From Haemaphysalis longicornis (taxonomy: Eukaryota > Arthropoda > Arachnida > Ixodida > Ixodidae), in contig CM023454.1 in NCBI GenBank assembly GCA_013339765.2, positions 65,167,878 through 65,231,877 of the forward strand: 64,000 bases of DNA, in the 5' to 3' direction. Position 1 is the first letter of the stretch, and each line of letters begins with the position of its first letter. The notes below the pieces were generated by a model. That model had not been told where the DNA came from. It did not search any database and saw only the letters and a list, made by a program, of their open reading frames with translations. A program made the translations under genes and the position numbers. Below, piece by piece: positions 43,921-56,679 of the stretch.

Positions 43921-44420
43921 TCCGCGGTATTTCTAAACCCATCAACAGCCGCACTCAACTGTTTAAATGATCGACACTACTCAGAGCGCTGATATAATAA
44001 CATGATCTTCACGACACAAGTGTCTCAATTACTGACCATACCTTATTCAGCAAACAAATGTACAAGTATTATTAATAACAAAAAAGTGTATTTGTGTATG
44101 TGCACAAGTGTTGGTAGCCTTTTTGCTTTTAATGGCGTGGACACTACTTTGTCTGTAGGGTATGTGCTTCTTCCTCCGTTCGCTTGTTTACCTGTCGCAT
44201 GTTCACGCTATTGTACTACAAACCATTATTGTAAGTACAGTAGCCTTTTTCCCTGTTGCCCTTCCTGTTTGTTGTACTGCATTACCACATTGCACTGTTT
44301 TATACAACCTTTCTTCTGTTCAATCGGGGTTTTTACTTTCTGCTTTTCTCGCCCCCCTTACTCAATATAACTACAGAAACCTGTGTGGCAACAAGAATAT
44401 ATAAACAAATAAATAAAGTA
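43921..44420 (+). other. CR1 copy A 3' untranslated region and tail
   Basis: Pyrimidine-rich DNA with repeated GTTTTAT and CCTTTTTCCC words, ending CGCCCCCCTTACTCAATATAA and then AAACAAATAAATAAAG. CCCCCTTAYTCAAT is a 3'-terminal word I recall from tick CR1 elements, and the short A-rich repeat is the usual CR1/L2 tail. The exact end is taken at the A-rich run. Confidence 0.5.
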
Positions 44421-46455
44421 CACACTGGTTCCAAATGTAAAAATGAAAACTTAATTAAGTGTTCTGTGGTGCAGCTTAGGCAGACCTTTAAGTACTTAAG
44501 TATGGTGTAATTTCATAGTACTGCTGGCAAGCAACCTGTACTTGGGCGACGAAACCTTATTTGGCGGTGTACATAAACACCACATATAGAAGCAGGAATA
44601 CTGAATTTGACAGGCGCAGATATCATTTAGTTCATTTGATGCGAACTACCTAACTGCTTGGGTTACAAATTTTTATATACAGATATTGCAGCGACATTTT
44701 TAACGGTATAAAACAAGAAATAGAAAAATGCTGTACATTTCAGCTGGTTATAAAATCCAGCAAAAAAATCAGGGGTGGCATAAAGTCCGCCACCTCTTTT
44801 AAAAATCCCGAAACGTTTTCGCGTTCGCACAAACAAAAAAAGCTCGATCAACCGTACACGAAATACTAACTTTCTGCATATGACGCAAAGTTTCTTATAA
44901 AAAGCGCAAGACAATTGTAAACATCACGAAATTGTGAACGTGTTAATTAGGCTATTCAATTCTCTTGTACCCGCTTCGGCTTCATCTATTTCTAGTGTAT
45001 TTCAGTGGTGCAGTGTCGCGATTTGTTGACAAAAGGCAGATGTAAAAATCCTGAGCAACTTTGAACGCGGGGTCTCTTTCGCTGCAGTGGAAGATGGTTC
45101 CGTCATCCTGCGCTCCAATCTTCGCACTCGCCATTCTACAAGAAACTAAAAAAAACTCTTCGGAACTTGTGAAAACTTGGTGCAACTTTTGTGCGCGTTT
45201 CAACGTTCAGTATGCTGCAGGCGTGCAACAATGTGAAGATCTGGACATGAAACCATCAAAACGCTGCAAAAATACCGTCGCTCAATGGCGAGCACACAGG
45301 TGTCCAGATTATATTCCCCAATGTTTAGAATATGCGTGACGTTATGAATGGAGATGCTATTACAAAGATGTTTGTGTAAGCAGCATAAGGTGTACACTTA
45401 CTGTTGGGGCTGCCTTTTCGACTGCCTTATGACCTTCAATAGCGTATTAAAAAGGTAAATGTCCTATTTCTCTGGAGCGCGTGCGCTCCGGGTGGTTCCT
45501 TGCTCAGGTCGCCACAGGAGTCGATTAGGAAAGCCAGCTACAATGCCCACAAAACGAGAACGACTTCAGCCCATTGAAGTCGCCTGCTATGTTTAGAGTA
45601 ATTTTTACAAGGCGGCACGCTGCTTAAGTAAGAAATTGTTTTACTGGGTAATAAATATTGAATAGTATTTTTATGAATTCGGGGGTAAGTTGCAGATATC
45701 GGGGTCACTTTGTTTACTCTGAAAGTAGTGTGTGGGATTGACTGGAATAAATCAACATCCATTGGAGACACATTAGTGATTGCGAAGATGTCATCTTCGC
45801 TAAAAATAACGATGATCACGATACCTTATCATTAATAATAAAGGATGACGTGCGAATTAGCGTGAGAGCGACTTGTACAGATAGCAAACAGCAAAAACGA
45901 CTGCCATAAAACTACCTTACTTGATATGCCTGCAAGAAACATGGCGTTTTGCGTTCATTTGAGTGAGTAGAAAATATTTTTAGATAACTGTTTTGTAAAT
46001 GCCTTTGTGGCAAAAGAAACAATACAGAAGTGGGCATAATCAGGAAGTTTAAAATATTTTGAGCGTTCATTATTTGCTACGTTCCCGAAAATGGCACATT
46101 CAGAAATATAACGGTTTAATACCTTGTGGCAATATTTTGTCAACGAACATTTAAGTAGCAGGCCACATACCCATAGGTAGTAAGATACATTAGCTGGACA
46201 GATGCTTGATATGCTTCTTAAGAACTTATGACACTTACTATCCCATTAAAAACATGCGCCAACATTTTGTAGAACATTCTTAAAGCCAAATGCAAATCTC
46301 CGGGCTCTGAGATTTAACAAGATGCATAAGACTTCACCAAGTCACCAGTAATCATGTCAGTTCTCGTTAAAGTACTAGGAAGTAGTGGCGCGTGGTCGCT
46401 TCTGAAATGAAGGCAAGATCACTCTCCGTTAGAGTGGCCCGTTTGGCGCAAGTGG

Positions 46456-46492
46456 CGTGGGGGGGATAAAGGCCGCTGTGGGTCCCCCCACG
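46456..46492. repeat. GC hairpin with G-run/C-run arms
   Basis: CGTGGGGGGGAT and GGTCCCCCCACG face each other across about 14 bases, giving a roughly 10-bp stem. It lies in a short CpG-rich patch (46.4-46.7 kb). It may be structural in RNA or simply a GC-rich foldback. Confidence 0.5.
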
Positions 46493-47671
46493 TCCATCTC
46501 CTCGGCAACGCAAGGTTTACTGAAAGCCGGGGAAGGCGAGGATTAAGAAACGGTTCCGGATTCTTCAGTGTTCGTTTCCAAAGCAACTGCTTTGGTCTTG
46601 GCCTCCGGAGTGGTGATGGGTGCGGCTTTTAAAGGCAGCCTAAATGTGTGCCGAGGAGGGACAAAGTCAGCTAGAGGCATTTTCTCGCCGCTCCGCCACC
46701 CCTTCAGCTGTTAGCATAGACATATTTTCCGGAAGAGAAGAGTTCAAAATGCTTCCACACCTCCGCAATGCTGCTGTTTTTATTGGAATTCATATTATTT
46801 GTATTCCTTTTTCAAAATTATGACTCTATCGGAATACGTGGTTTGAGGGTCGTTGAAGTGAAAGCAAGTAGATTTGCTGTTGTCGTTGCTTAGACGTTAC
46901 ACAAAACGCCGACGATCCACAAGGACATGCCCGAACAAAAAAGCCTCTCAAAACTAATAAAAGGTAATGCTACCACTCAGGTACAGCAGCTAAAACGGTC
47001 CATCATAGTAAGATGTAACCGCTACTAGTACTTGGTAATAGTAGATCAACGAGGTTTGTATAACTTGCGAAAATCTCCCATTTGTTAAGATAAAATTTAG
47101 CGCAAGCTGATGTCGCATGGCAAAACATTTTGCACTCATGGCTTGTGAGGCGCAAACTGCCCCACCTGCATTCAGTTGTACCCCGCCAGAAAACAGGGTA
47201 ATATCACACGTATTCGCATTGTAGAGAGTGTATTGTAGGCTTTACTATGTCTGGAAACGCCACATGACGGCAGCCCGAGTGCCAACGTTTCCTTAAGAAT
47301 AAAGCCAAGATATTTGTTGTCTTAAAATTATGCAAGCATAGGGCAGCTGCTCAGAATACAGGGATCTGGTTGGGGCGACATCATCAATTTAGGCTAAACC
47401 AAAAGGTAAGCAATGCTTTACGACGTCTTTGAAGCTTTAAAAATCTAAGCTGTATTGCCCGAAACCAAACCGCACCCTGGCCAACTCGCAACGGTGAAGC
47501 TTTGTAATGATTGCGCAGTAGTTACCATCATTAATGTTAACGAGGATCGGTGACAGGTTTTTTTAGGTTAACCTAGATACTATTGTACATCTGAAAACGG
47601 CATTGCAATACTTGTGTCTCTTAGCTAGCTTCGACCTACGCGGAACAACGGCGATGTTCAAGCAGCAGTGT

Positions 47672-47761
47672 TGTAAAGGAAAGTCTGACATCCACCTAAA
47701 TGCAGGTTGGTGCGTTTAGATGGATGGCTGCGTTTAGATGGATGTCAAACATTCCTTCACA
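47672..47761. repeat. Imperfect 33-bp inverted repeat (hairpin) with internal duplication
   Basis: The left arm (47672-47704) and the reverse complement of the right arm (47729-47761) agree at 28 of 33 positions, with the core TGACATCCA..CTAAA. The 24-base loop contains a second partial copy of the right-arm word, TGCGTTTAGATGGATG (47711-47726), in tandem. This is the shape of a foldback element or small-RNA precursor. Nothing proves transcription. Confidence 0.8.
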
Positions 47762-50700
47762 GAAACACACTTCACCTCCGGGATTTCCCCAAGCTCTCTT
47801 CGATTGCGGCAATGAGTGCCCAAATTCAAAACCCTGCTTCTTCGTATGGTTCAAAATCCTGTAAAGCAACATGTTAGGTCTGAACATTTATTGGATAGCA
47901 AGGTACTTGTATTTTTGCCTATTTACTTTATTGTTTACTGCATTGTAAATTACCAGCTTGGTATAAAAGTATAGCAAGATCTAGTTAAAACTTTTCGACA
48001 ATAGTGTGGGGTGCCAATTTACATTCTCTTTGTATGGCGTTTTTGGCGTAAATAAATTAAGGCTTCAACTTGAACTTGAAGAACCTGAAACTTCTTAATG
48101 TAGCATTCTATGTGATGTTCACGGCTGGTTTCTCAAAGATGGGTAAAAAAATTGCCCGGGCTCTGAAAGTCATGCTAAGCAACTTTGTATTTACCAGGAA
48201 CCAGTCGACGTGCCACAGCGTGTGTAGATGGCAATAGTTGGCTGACTGTTTCCAAGTGAGTTGTTGAGAACGCAAAATCCGATAGGACAATATTCACCTA
48301 AGCGAGTGTCTTAGACGGAGAGAACATGAGATTGTAGCAGGCAAGTTATGAATGATTTCTTGTTTGTAGCTCAACATTCTTGCTACAATGAAGGCGTCTA
48401 TCACCAGCAGACGCTATCAAGCACGGCCTATATATTAACAAAGACGATGAATATAGTTCTAGAAAATACAGCGCAAAATGTACTCTACTGTATCAGCACT
48501 GAGGGTCCTCGAGACGAAGCGACAAATCAGAGGTCTTCGTCTTCTGATCGTCTTGGCAAAACTAATATAGCGACATTTTATTGCAAGAGAACGGCTCTCC
48601 ACACATGCTAGTGTGATGTGAGTTCTCTGACGGGTTCAGCGTTCCTCATAAACCCTTCTATACAAAGACTTGTGTCTCTGGAACAAAGTATGTAGCCCTA
48701 AATGACTTGAACGTGTTTGTAAGAGGTTGGCCTTCGGTGCTTTTAACACAGTTGGGGGTTTTTGTTGCAAAACGGAGTGTTTGTCGGAGAATATTTGATA
48801 AGATAGCTCGCTCAGCTCACAACTCTAAATAGGTCAAAATGCAAACAGCCACTACTGGGAAACGGCGCGGCTTGCACGGTAATCAGGTCGTGAAAGCGTT
48901 ATTAGAACCTTTACGTCCACAGTAAGAAGGAACATAGTAATGCCGAAGAAGAGGTCCCAGAGACTCTAAAAGAAGTCCAATCAAATACAAAATTTTAGTT
49001 CCTAATTTGGAATAAGGTCATTTTGTAAGTCTTCAAAACAATCCGCAGATGGCACAGGTGCTTACTGCAATTTACTGTCACCGAGAATCTTTGCGATTCA
49101 GCGAAAACAAGAAACTAGTGCAATACTACCACATTACTTGAAGCGCAAAACTGTCTTATTTTGTTTATGCGCGTTGAAACGTTTTTTATGATGTGAACGT
49201 ACTTCCGACATGTTAAATAGGAAGTCAGAAAAAAAAATTTGGCCGTTTAGCACACTCTGGGCCCTTTTAACCAATGGCCACTGGATGCCCATATAACAGG
49301 TGAACAAGAAAGCTACCTTGGTCAGCTTGATTTGTGGTTCAAATGACTATAATACCATAAAGTCATTTGTTATAACGACAAAATTGCACAATTTGGCTCA
49401 CGTGTCTCTAGCCCACTGAGCCCCCCGGGCTTAGTGCGAGTTTTTACACATAGACAATGCGTTTTCAGCAATCTGAAGTGAGTGCTCAAATCACTTTTTA
49501 TAAATTTTGAAGGCTCGTGAACCTTTGTCAATAAAGGTTGTTAAATGAGGAAAACCACAAAGTGCAAGACAAAAAACAGTTTGAGTTGCTTTTCGTGCGC
49601 AACATTGGGCTTCAAATGCTATAAAGTGTCAGCTTTACTGGGAAAACGAAATAAAAATTGGGGAGAACATGAAAAAACCTTATTGTGGAATAGTGACATT
49701 GATTTATTCTTTTCGTTTATCCTACGAATGCTGGCGGGCGTTTCGAGATAAAGATTTATCATTTTGGCGAGTCATGTGTTTATTGGTGAATTCTCTTGTA
49801 GTGGTAATACGGCAAATACAGGGTGCACTGGCGCGGTAAAGGAGCGGTTATTACCGCATGGCGTCCAGTTTAATCATTTCTTTTGAACGTTACAGAAAAC
49901 TTTCGATGAGCGGCTCAAAAAAGGGCGAAGATTCCGAACTCGCTTATGAAATATTATCGCCGCACATCAATTCTATGTGCCTGCCGAGCAATACACGCGC
50001 TACTCAGTGCGTACATGGGCCGGTGGAAATATTCTGGCAAACAATTTGGTGCATCACAGGAGGTCTTCACTGCACAAGTATTGCCACAGAAGGATATTTG
50101 CCCAACCAGTACAGGTAACATAAACGCTGGTCCTAAATAAGCCTAAAAGTGATCAGGTAATAGGTAGGAATTCGTAGCTGACAGGAAGGCGAGCAGTTGC
50201 TCTAGAATATTTCGGTTGGGGATGTTCCGAATCATAAAATTGATTCTCATTATCAATATCACAGGGCAGCAGGCGTGCCGTAAAGGCCACGAGAATAATT
50301 TTGACCACCTGGGAATCTCCAGCGTTCGCAGAAATCTTGACTGCACGGGTGTTTTCGCTTTTCTTCTATATCAGAAAAGCGGCAGCCGGCATGGGTAATC
50401 TTACCCGCCTCGTTGAAGTCATTAGAACAGTGCCTTGAATATGGACCCCTCGACCAAGAGAACTCCTGGTTATCGAGAACTCGCTCTGTGCTTAGGTTTC
50501 TCCGTTTCAAGAAGCCATGGCTCCGTCTCGCTTGCACCGTTCTTACCTTACATTTTGATGCCAAAATAACCGATAGAGAACGCATATACAAAGATGAACC
50601 CTGACGTCCCCTCCGGCTAGAGGTACGTAAAACCCCGCGATTTTGACCGACGTTGTCCGCCATTGACTGCCTCGGCCCGTCCTTGACCAGAGGTCGGTAT

Positions 50701-50915
50701 GGCTGGCCCTGAATTCTCACCTACGACCCACCAGAGCCTTCAAAGGGACGCAGGCATGCAATGTCATGCCAGGGTACCACTCATGGCATTTACTGTACGT
50801 ATCTTCAGTACCCAGCGGGTGATGATCTCGCCGCTGTAGGTTTGTTTGTGAAGGTTCTTTGCGCTACCGTTACGAGGCTACAAAGGGAAGCGACCGGGCT
50901 TTGTTGCCCTCCCTG

Positions 50916-51095
50916 ATCGTCTGTGTTCGGCTTGTTGGAGGTATATAATAAGCTCGAACGAAAAAACGGTGAACTTTACAAGCTGAATGAGACAATGGTT
51001 GAGCTCCTCGAAGGAGATGCGTTTGAGAATGAATATTGTGATGGAATGCAAAAACTGAAAAGAATATGCGAAGGTCTCGGTCGTCTGCGATAAAA
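50916..51095 (+). pseudogene. Coiled-coil-like coding remnant, possibly BEL/Pao Gag
   Basis: An open stretch without a start codon reads LLEVYNKLERKNGELYKLNE, then MVELLEGDAFENEY and a Lys/Arg-rich end before TAA. Charged heptads suggest a coiled coil. It faintly resembles the N-terminal coiled region of BEL/Pao Gag proteins. The flanking frames are broken and give no further support, so this is a weak call. A chance frame is also possible. Confidence 0.25.
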
Positions 51096-52700
51096 ATTCC
51101 GCAACCGTGTGCGCCTGGCACAAACTTTACTGGCAACAGTGCTTCACCAAGTCCTAGCACGTGGGCTCCTGCTAGTCGATCTCCCCAGTTGTCCAACTGA
51201 AGTCACTTGAAGCTTTTCCTAACCAGCCGATCTTTTTCGACATTGCAAACATCAGGTGCAAAATGAGTCCTTCGGAGCCCACGGTGGACTCCGCCTTACG
51301 AGAACACCGAAAAAGCAATGGAGACCAATTTGTTCAGAAACCTGTCTCGAAAGTCTGCGAAGATAAAAAGGTGCTCCTCGCAGCGCATAATTTACCATTC
51401 CGAAATGCTAAAACGAAGCTGAGTGCAAATACATGCATGTTGGAGCCACCAAAGAGGCAGCGTTGAGCGTACGGTCTAACCGAAAACGGGATGAAGATGA
51501 GGTTGCGCCTATCACAATCAAGGGAAATTCGGTGTCAGCTATCCAACCAAACCATAAAAACGTGATGCAAATGGAGTGAAAGAGAAGGTAGAGCCTCCAT
51601 TGTATGGGGTTGAGTATATCCTTTTCACCCACCTTGAGAAAGTGAATGTTTGTTGTTGTGTTCCTCAAAACCAGCCATATTCGATCGAGAAAGTTTAGCT
51701 TCGGGTCGCACCTCGGCGAAAGTCTCAATTCTTTTATCTCGCCGAAGTGGGAAAAGCTGAGCAACCCTCTCTATTCACTTGTTCCCAATGCAATCACACC
51801 GCGAGGTGGCCTGCTTTAAATCCATCAAACCGTGCAGTGGTTGACAAGCATAAAAGTGGCACATCACCAGTGGCAGCTACCAAAATGCTAACGCCCTAAG
51901 GGCACAGGACCTATATGGAAACACTGCTAGACTAGGGGCACAAGGAGAGTACCTTAATTTTCTCAAAAGCAATGAGATTGGCCAGACATCTTTTCCAGGA
52001 CAGAAGGTTCAAGGCTGAAGGGCTGGAAATCTTTAGAGTAGCTGAATGCATGTTATTGTCGTCAGCCCCGCTTTGGCACTGTGAGTTTGTCTTTGAAGAT
52101 GTGCAATTGTGCAAGTGCCTCTAGAAACACAGGTGAAATAGAGTTTGCCAATAACTTTACAAGTAGCTTCTGGAACGAAAACAACGTTACATTTGTGGAC
52201 TTATTGGGTACTCACCATGAACTACTTTGCGGACAGGTAAGAAGATTGAGTTCACCCCTGCGTATGCGCCACACTTCAGGGCATTGTTGCGGTTTTTTGA
52301 AGCTTTAAAAACCAGATCAGCAGGTTAAAGCAGGGCCCGAGAGAAAAGCGTTCGCAGACAAGTCAAAGAAGCCTCAGTGTGTAGCAAGAGGAGCTGACCT
52401 GATGCTCAAGCTTTGTATAAACTGCGGGATTTATTGCATGTATTGTCGCTACATAACCATGGTAGAGAACGACACCGGAGCTCAATCGAGAAGCGGTGCC
52501 AGCTGAAGAACCGTTGATCAGCCAGAAAGGTCTGTGTGCAGTATAGAGCTTGTACTCAAGGCAGACTCGAATGTCGTTTGCTCGGTTGGATGTTTATTCT
52601 TGCGCTGCGTATATTCCAGTCATCACGTTAATCCGCATCATCGTGAATTCGCGGTGTCACTAACGTTATAACTCCCGTTTCGGGCTGCCACCGCAACGTT
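51096..52700. other. Unassigned region
   Basis: No coherent frame follows the coiled-coil remnant. Frames at 51408-51764 (minus, 118 codons) and 52081-52308 (plus) show no domain. If a BEL/Pao element once lay here, its protease, RT and integrase are not recognisable. Confidence 0.35.
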
Positions 52701-52839
52701 CTCGCTTTCATTTTTCGTACATCACAGTGGCGTCCTGGTTTTTTTCTGACCATTTAAACTTGGAGAGCTGCGTGAGAAAAAAAGTTGACTCCATGTATTT
52801 AGGAACTCAAGATGGGCATGAATACATTTCACCTAGAGA

Positions 52840-53560
52840 TTGTGGCAGATGCCAATATCTAGCAACAATAATTTTGTTCGCTACACGGAGAATGTTGATA
52901 GCCGGGAGGTGACATGGGTAACCAGGGTAACCAGTTTTCTGAAGTGGGATGATTACAAACTTTTTCGTTGCAATAGAAAACATAGTAGGGGAGGCGGCGT
53001 ACTTCTGGCGATAAAAAATGATGTGCTTCAATTACCTGTTCCTGTTACCCGCTTTTTTGGAATGGGTAAGAGCTACTCTGAAGTGTGCTGGCCGCGTCAT
53101 TCTTATAGGTGTTTTTTAGCGCCCTCTAGATAGAAATATTTACTTTTCTAGTGAATATACATGTGTCCTGACACTACAGTGTTCTTGTTTTCCTAATTCT
53201 CTCTTAATTATTTTTGGCCATTTCAATTTTTTAAACATTTGCTGGTCAACCCAATCTGTTAGCGATGGTCAAAGTGATGCTCAAAACTTCGTTTATTCTT
53301 CTCTCGACTTTTCCCTGGTTCTGCTAATTACTCATCCCACGCGGTGTTCGGCAACATCAGCTAGCATTCTGGACCTCGTATTTACCAATAACCCTTATTT
53401 ATCTTCTGAAATTACCTATCTTGACGGGCTGTCTGACCACGACGTCGTTACTGGCAGCGTCCGGATTTCTCCTAACAAGCGCAAAACAACCAAGAACCAA
53501 ATAAAGTGTAATAATAAGCTTAATAAAGCATTAATATTGCAATGTCATTCTCAAATAAAT
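52840..53560 (+). pseudogene. CR1 copy B: endonuclease
   Basis: NRKHSRGGGVLLAIKND is the conserved RGGGVLLA block of APE-type LINE endonucleases. Further on, in a shifted frame, HFNFLNICW (for GDFNxPxIxW) and SASILDLVFTNNPYLSSE lead to DGLSDHDVV, with the SDH active-site triad part. The enzyme nicks target DNA to prime reverse transcription. Frameshifts separate the blocks. Confidence 0.65.
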
Positions 53561-54409
53561 TTTTGCAAGGGTATTTATCCCGGTCCGTATAAGATAATTG
53601 TCTCATGGTCAGAAAAGCAGTTACTAATTAATTAAGCACTTTCATTCTTCTTATCACCATAAAAATTGTAAACACCGCGCTTTGGCATAACCAACGGCTT
53701 CCACCCCTCAAAACAAAAAGAAAAGATTTTACCGGCACTCCAATAAAACAGACCCCATTTTAGTTTCTTGGTTACGCTATAAAACATGTAATGGATAGTA
53801 TCAGTCACTGCTAACATCAACGTGACGGCATTTCTTCAAACATGAGTTATCATCTATGATAATAAATAACCGTCGCGAATTTTGGTGTGTCAGTAATCCC
53901 GTTGATAATCCTGATATCTTCCTTACATTCAGTATTAACTACGTCATTAGGATGTCCCAGTGCGAACAGGTTTTAAACGACGCATTCATATCAGTATGCA
54001 TGTGTGGATACATGACGTCACGCCCGAAAGTGAAGCTCATTCCTTAAATCAGAATGCCAGAAATATTATACAGTTAGCGGGTATATTCTCCTTGCTAAAT
54101 AAACTCAAAATTTCTACAGCTTCTCATCATGTTGGCTTTAATAACAAAATACAAAAGAATATATCAGCTAGCATAAGTCCGATACTGTCCCACATATTGT
54201 CCCACAATCGGTATCCCTAGGTTCCACCCCATATGACTGCCGAATCACAAAAGTAATTCCCATCTTAAAGTCTGGCGAACGCTCATTGCGCATAAACTAT
54301 CTTACCATCTGTTAACCAGTTCCATTTGTAAACTTCTTGAATATATAATAAACACCCAAATAATTAACAACCTGGATGATCATAACATTATGCATAAATA
54401 TCAGCATGG

Positions 54410-55429
54410 TATTCGCCGCTGATACTCATGTGACACGCAGTTTGCCGCCTTCATTCACATTCAGCTCTTGACGGTGGATCCCAGGTTAATGCTATTTTCC
54501 TCGACTTTTCTAAAGCTTTTGAACGTGTCCCTCGTCACCGGCTTCTAACCAAACTCTCTAGGCATAACATTCACGCTAACATTATGGCATGAGTAAAAGA
54601 TTCCCTTTCTTCTAGAATACAGTTCACGCCCGCTAACATTTCTAACTCTTTATTCAAACCAGTAACTTCCGGAGTCCCACAGGGCAGCGTATTAGGTCCA
54701 CTACTGCTTTTAATCTACATTAGTGCCTTAAATTCCTGTGTTTCATCTCGAATTAGAATTTTTGCTGATGACGGTGTGATTTACAGAATTCGTTCCTCCA
54801 ACAGTGACAGGAAAGCTTTGACAACTGATCTAAACTCTAATAATGCATTGTGTTTATCCTGGCAAATCACCCTAAATTCCACAAAAACAGAGTCCATGTC
54901 TTTCAGTGAACACGTAGCCCAGATTCCTACCTCCTACGTGTTAAATAATACCGCTGTTGAAGTCGTGTCTCTTTATACATTTCTTGTAATTATTGAAACC
55001 TGATCTGGCATGGCTCTACGACATAAAACTTACCCTAGCGACTGCAAACCGTCTTTCGGATTTCTCAAGCGTAATTTTAAACATTATTCTCGTAGCATAC
55101 GAAAACTTTCCTTTACTACAATATTACGTCCGAAATTAAAATATGCATCAGGCATTTGGGTTCTTGAACATGCTTATATTATAAACGACATTGAATCACT
55201 GCAAAAGTGTTCCGCTTACTTCATATTTTCAGATTATTCACGTCATTCCAGGGTCAGAGCACTAAAACGCCAAGCGGAACTGACCGAACTATTCCATCGT
55301 CACGAACATTTACCCCTATCAGTTTTACACAAACTTTATCACCATGTGTCACCTTGTGGCGATTTCTTTGAGCCACCTGGCAATATTTTTCCACGCGTAA
55401 ACTGTACGTCATCTGGGTTTGCCCAGTGA
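54410..55429 (+). pseudogene. CR1 copy B: reverse transcriptase and C-terminus
   Basis: IFLDFSKAFERVPRHRLL carries the motif A Asp (54503-54505). SGVPQGSVLGPLL is motif B, and IFADDGVIY carries the catalytic FADD (54761-54772). These share one frame, with a TGA near 54590. After a stop near 55001 the next frame (55010-55429) has FGFLKRNFKHYSRSIRKL, LRPKLKYASGIW and ESLQKCSAYFIFSDYSRHS, the CR1 C-terminal signature. Catalytic residues are kept, but the frame is broken at least twice. Confidence 0.8.
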
Positions 55430-56679
55430 TTAATTCGAAGTACTACAATCGATCGAAATAATCCAACATAGCAAATTGCCTCACAAAAGACGGCACAAAA
55501 TTTCAAGAAATACTTCAAAATACTGACGCCATCTAACTGTTGCTCTTTTGATTTTTTTCCTCCTTTCCGGAACGCGTAGCGCCATATATGTGCTATTTTG
55601 AAGTTAATTCAGTGTGTTTATGTTGTCATGAGTAAGCATATACTTTTAATTTGTTTTTTAGTGTACGCTTTGTTTGCTTTCTATTCATTAAAAATTTTAT
55701 TGAATAATTTTTCTTTCATTTCTATCGGTTGTCCACTGTGTACTTTTCTGCAATCGAATGATTTGTTGCCTTTTCATTGTGCTATTTTTGCTGTCGTTAC
55801 CAGTGATTTGTTATAATATATACTTCAACCTTCATCTGTATTTGACTTAAATTTTGATCAGTTTTGTTTTTTTGTTTTTCACGTTCAGTGTTTGCACGTT
55901 TGCTCATGTAACCCCCTATGTAATACCCTCTCACGAGGCGTCTAGGGATAGTAGGAATGTTAAAATTAATGAATATTCATTCAAGCGGAATGTCATCCCT
56001 CTAAGCATCACAGCGGTACAAATCACTTCTGTAACGAGAGCCAATTCATTCAGTTTCACTACCGAGAAGCATGTCGATAGCAAGAGGCTTATACTTCCGA
56101 CTCCATTAGCAAATTCGCGACCAAGTCCACATCAACGGCCATGCGCCGAACTATGGTGTACCTTCAGAAGGGGCTGCCGGTGTGTGGATTACAAGGTTCC
56201 GGTCACACCCTCATTTACCCGCTACAATAAGGTCGCCGATTCTCCTATGTCGAAGCAAAGGTTTATGTGCTCTTTCGACCTCTCAACAACGTGTGCGTGG
56301 TTGACATTCCTCGTAGGCACTCGAGCGCTTCCTACCCCTGATCCCACCAGAAGATCCAACGATCCGATTTACCTCGACAGCGCTAAATCATTGTGCAAAT
56401 TCTAAAGCAATTACATTTTACAGTACAGAGGAGGATTGTAAACTTTGCGACCAGACCGAGCTGACCATTGAAACCGCCCCATTCCATTCGAGGCACAGGT
56501 TGTGCGCTCCATAAGTGCATTCCGTGGCGTTAATTGTATTGATAATGGCGACTCGAACGCAGATCTCCGAAGCCGCACAACATGTGAGTCAGCCAATATT
56601 TTTGACATCCGCCGTCTGCATAAAACAAACTGGGCCTTCCTGACTTTTTATACTACCATCTCAACAATACCCGTCCGTA

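Larger units (their letters stand above)
37290..44420 (+). mobile_element. CR1-clade LINE (copy A), decayed, split by a gypsy element
   Basis: Read on the plus strand, endonuclease motifs lie at 37.3-37.75 kb and RT motifs at 38.46-38.99 kb. The RT resumes at 43.31 kb beyond the inserted gypsy element, followed by the C-terminal domain at 43.56-43.9 kb and a 3' end near 44.42 kb. The 3' end has CCCCCCTTACTCAATAT then a TAAATAAATAAA-like tail. Removing the gypsy element and one 4-base duplication brings the RT frame back together. Many stops and frameshifts show it is old. The 5' border is uncertain. The 2A-like fragment at 35.77 kb may belong to it. Confidence 0.65.
44421..50915. other. Unassigned AT-rich region with two hairpins
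   Basis: No gene or element was recognised over about 6.5 kb. The frames do not exceed 100 codons for the most part and have no motif. An imperfect hairpin lies at 47672-47761 and a G/C hairpin at 46456-46492. A 153-codon minus-strand frame at 50259-50720 has no identifiable domain. The sequence around 50.11-50.13 kb (GGTAACATAAACGCTGGTCC) could be a decayed copy of a 2A-like coding word. This is speculative. Confidence 0.4.
52800..55945 (+). mobile_element. CR1-clade LINE (copy B), decayed
   Basis: Plus-strand LINE with endonuclease motifs (52.9-53.5 kb), RT motifs (54.48-54.8 kb), a C-terminal domain (55.01-55.43 kb) and a 3' end with AACCCCCTATGTAATACCCTC at about 55.91-55.93 kb, similar to the end of copy A. 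Stops and frameshifts are frequent. The region between 53.6 and 54.4 kb is too decayed to read. It is the same family type as copy A at 37.3-44.4 kb but has no internal insertion. Confidence 0.7.
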
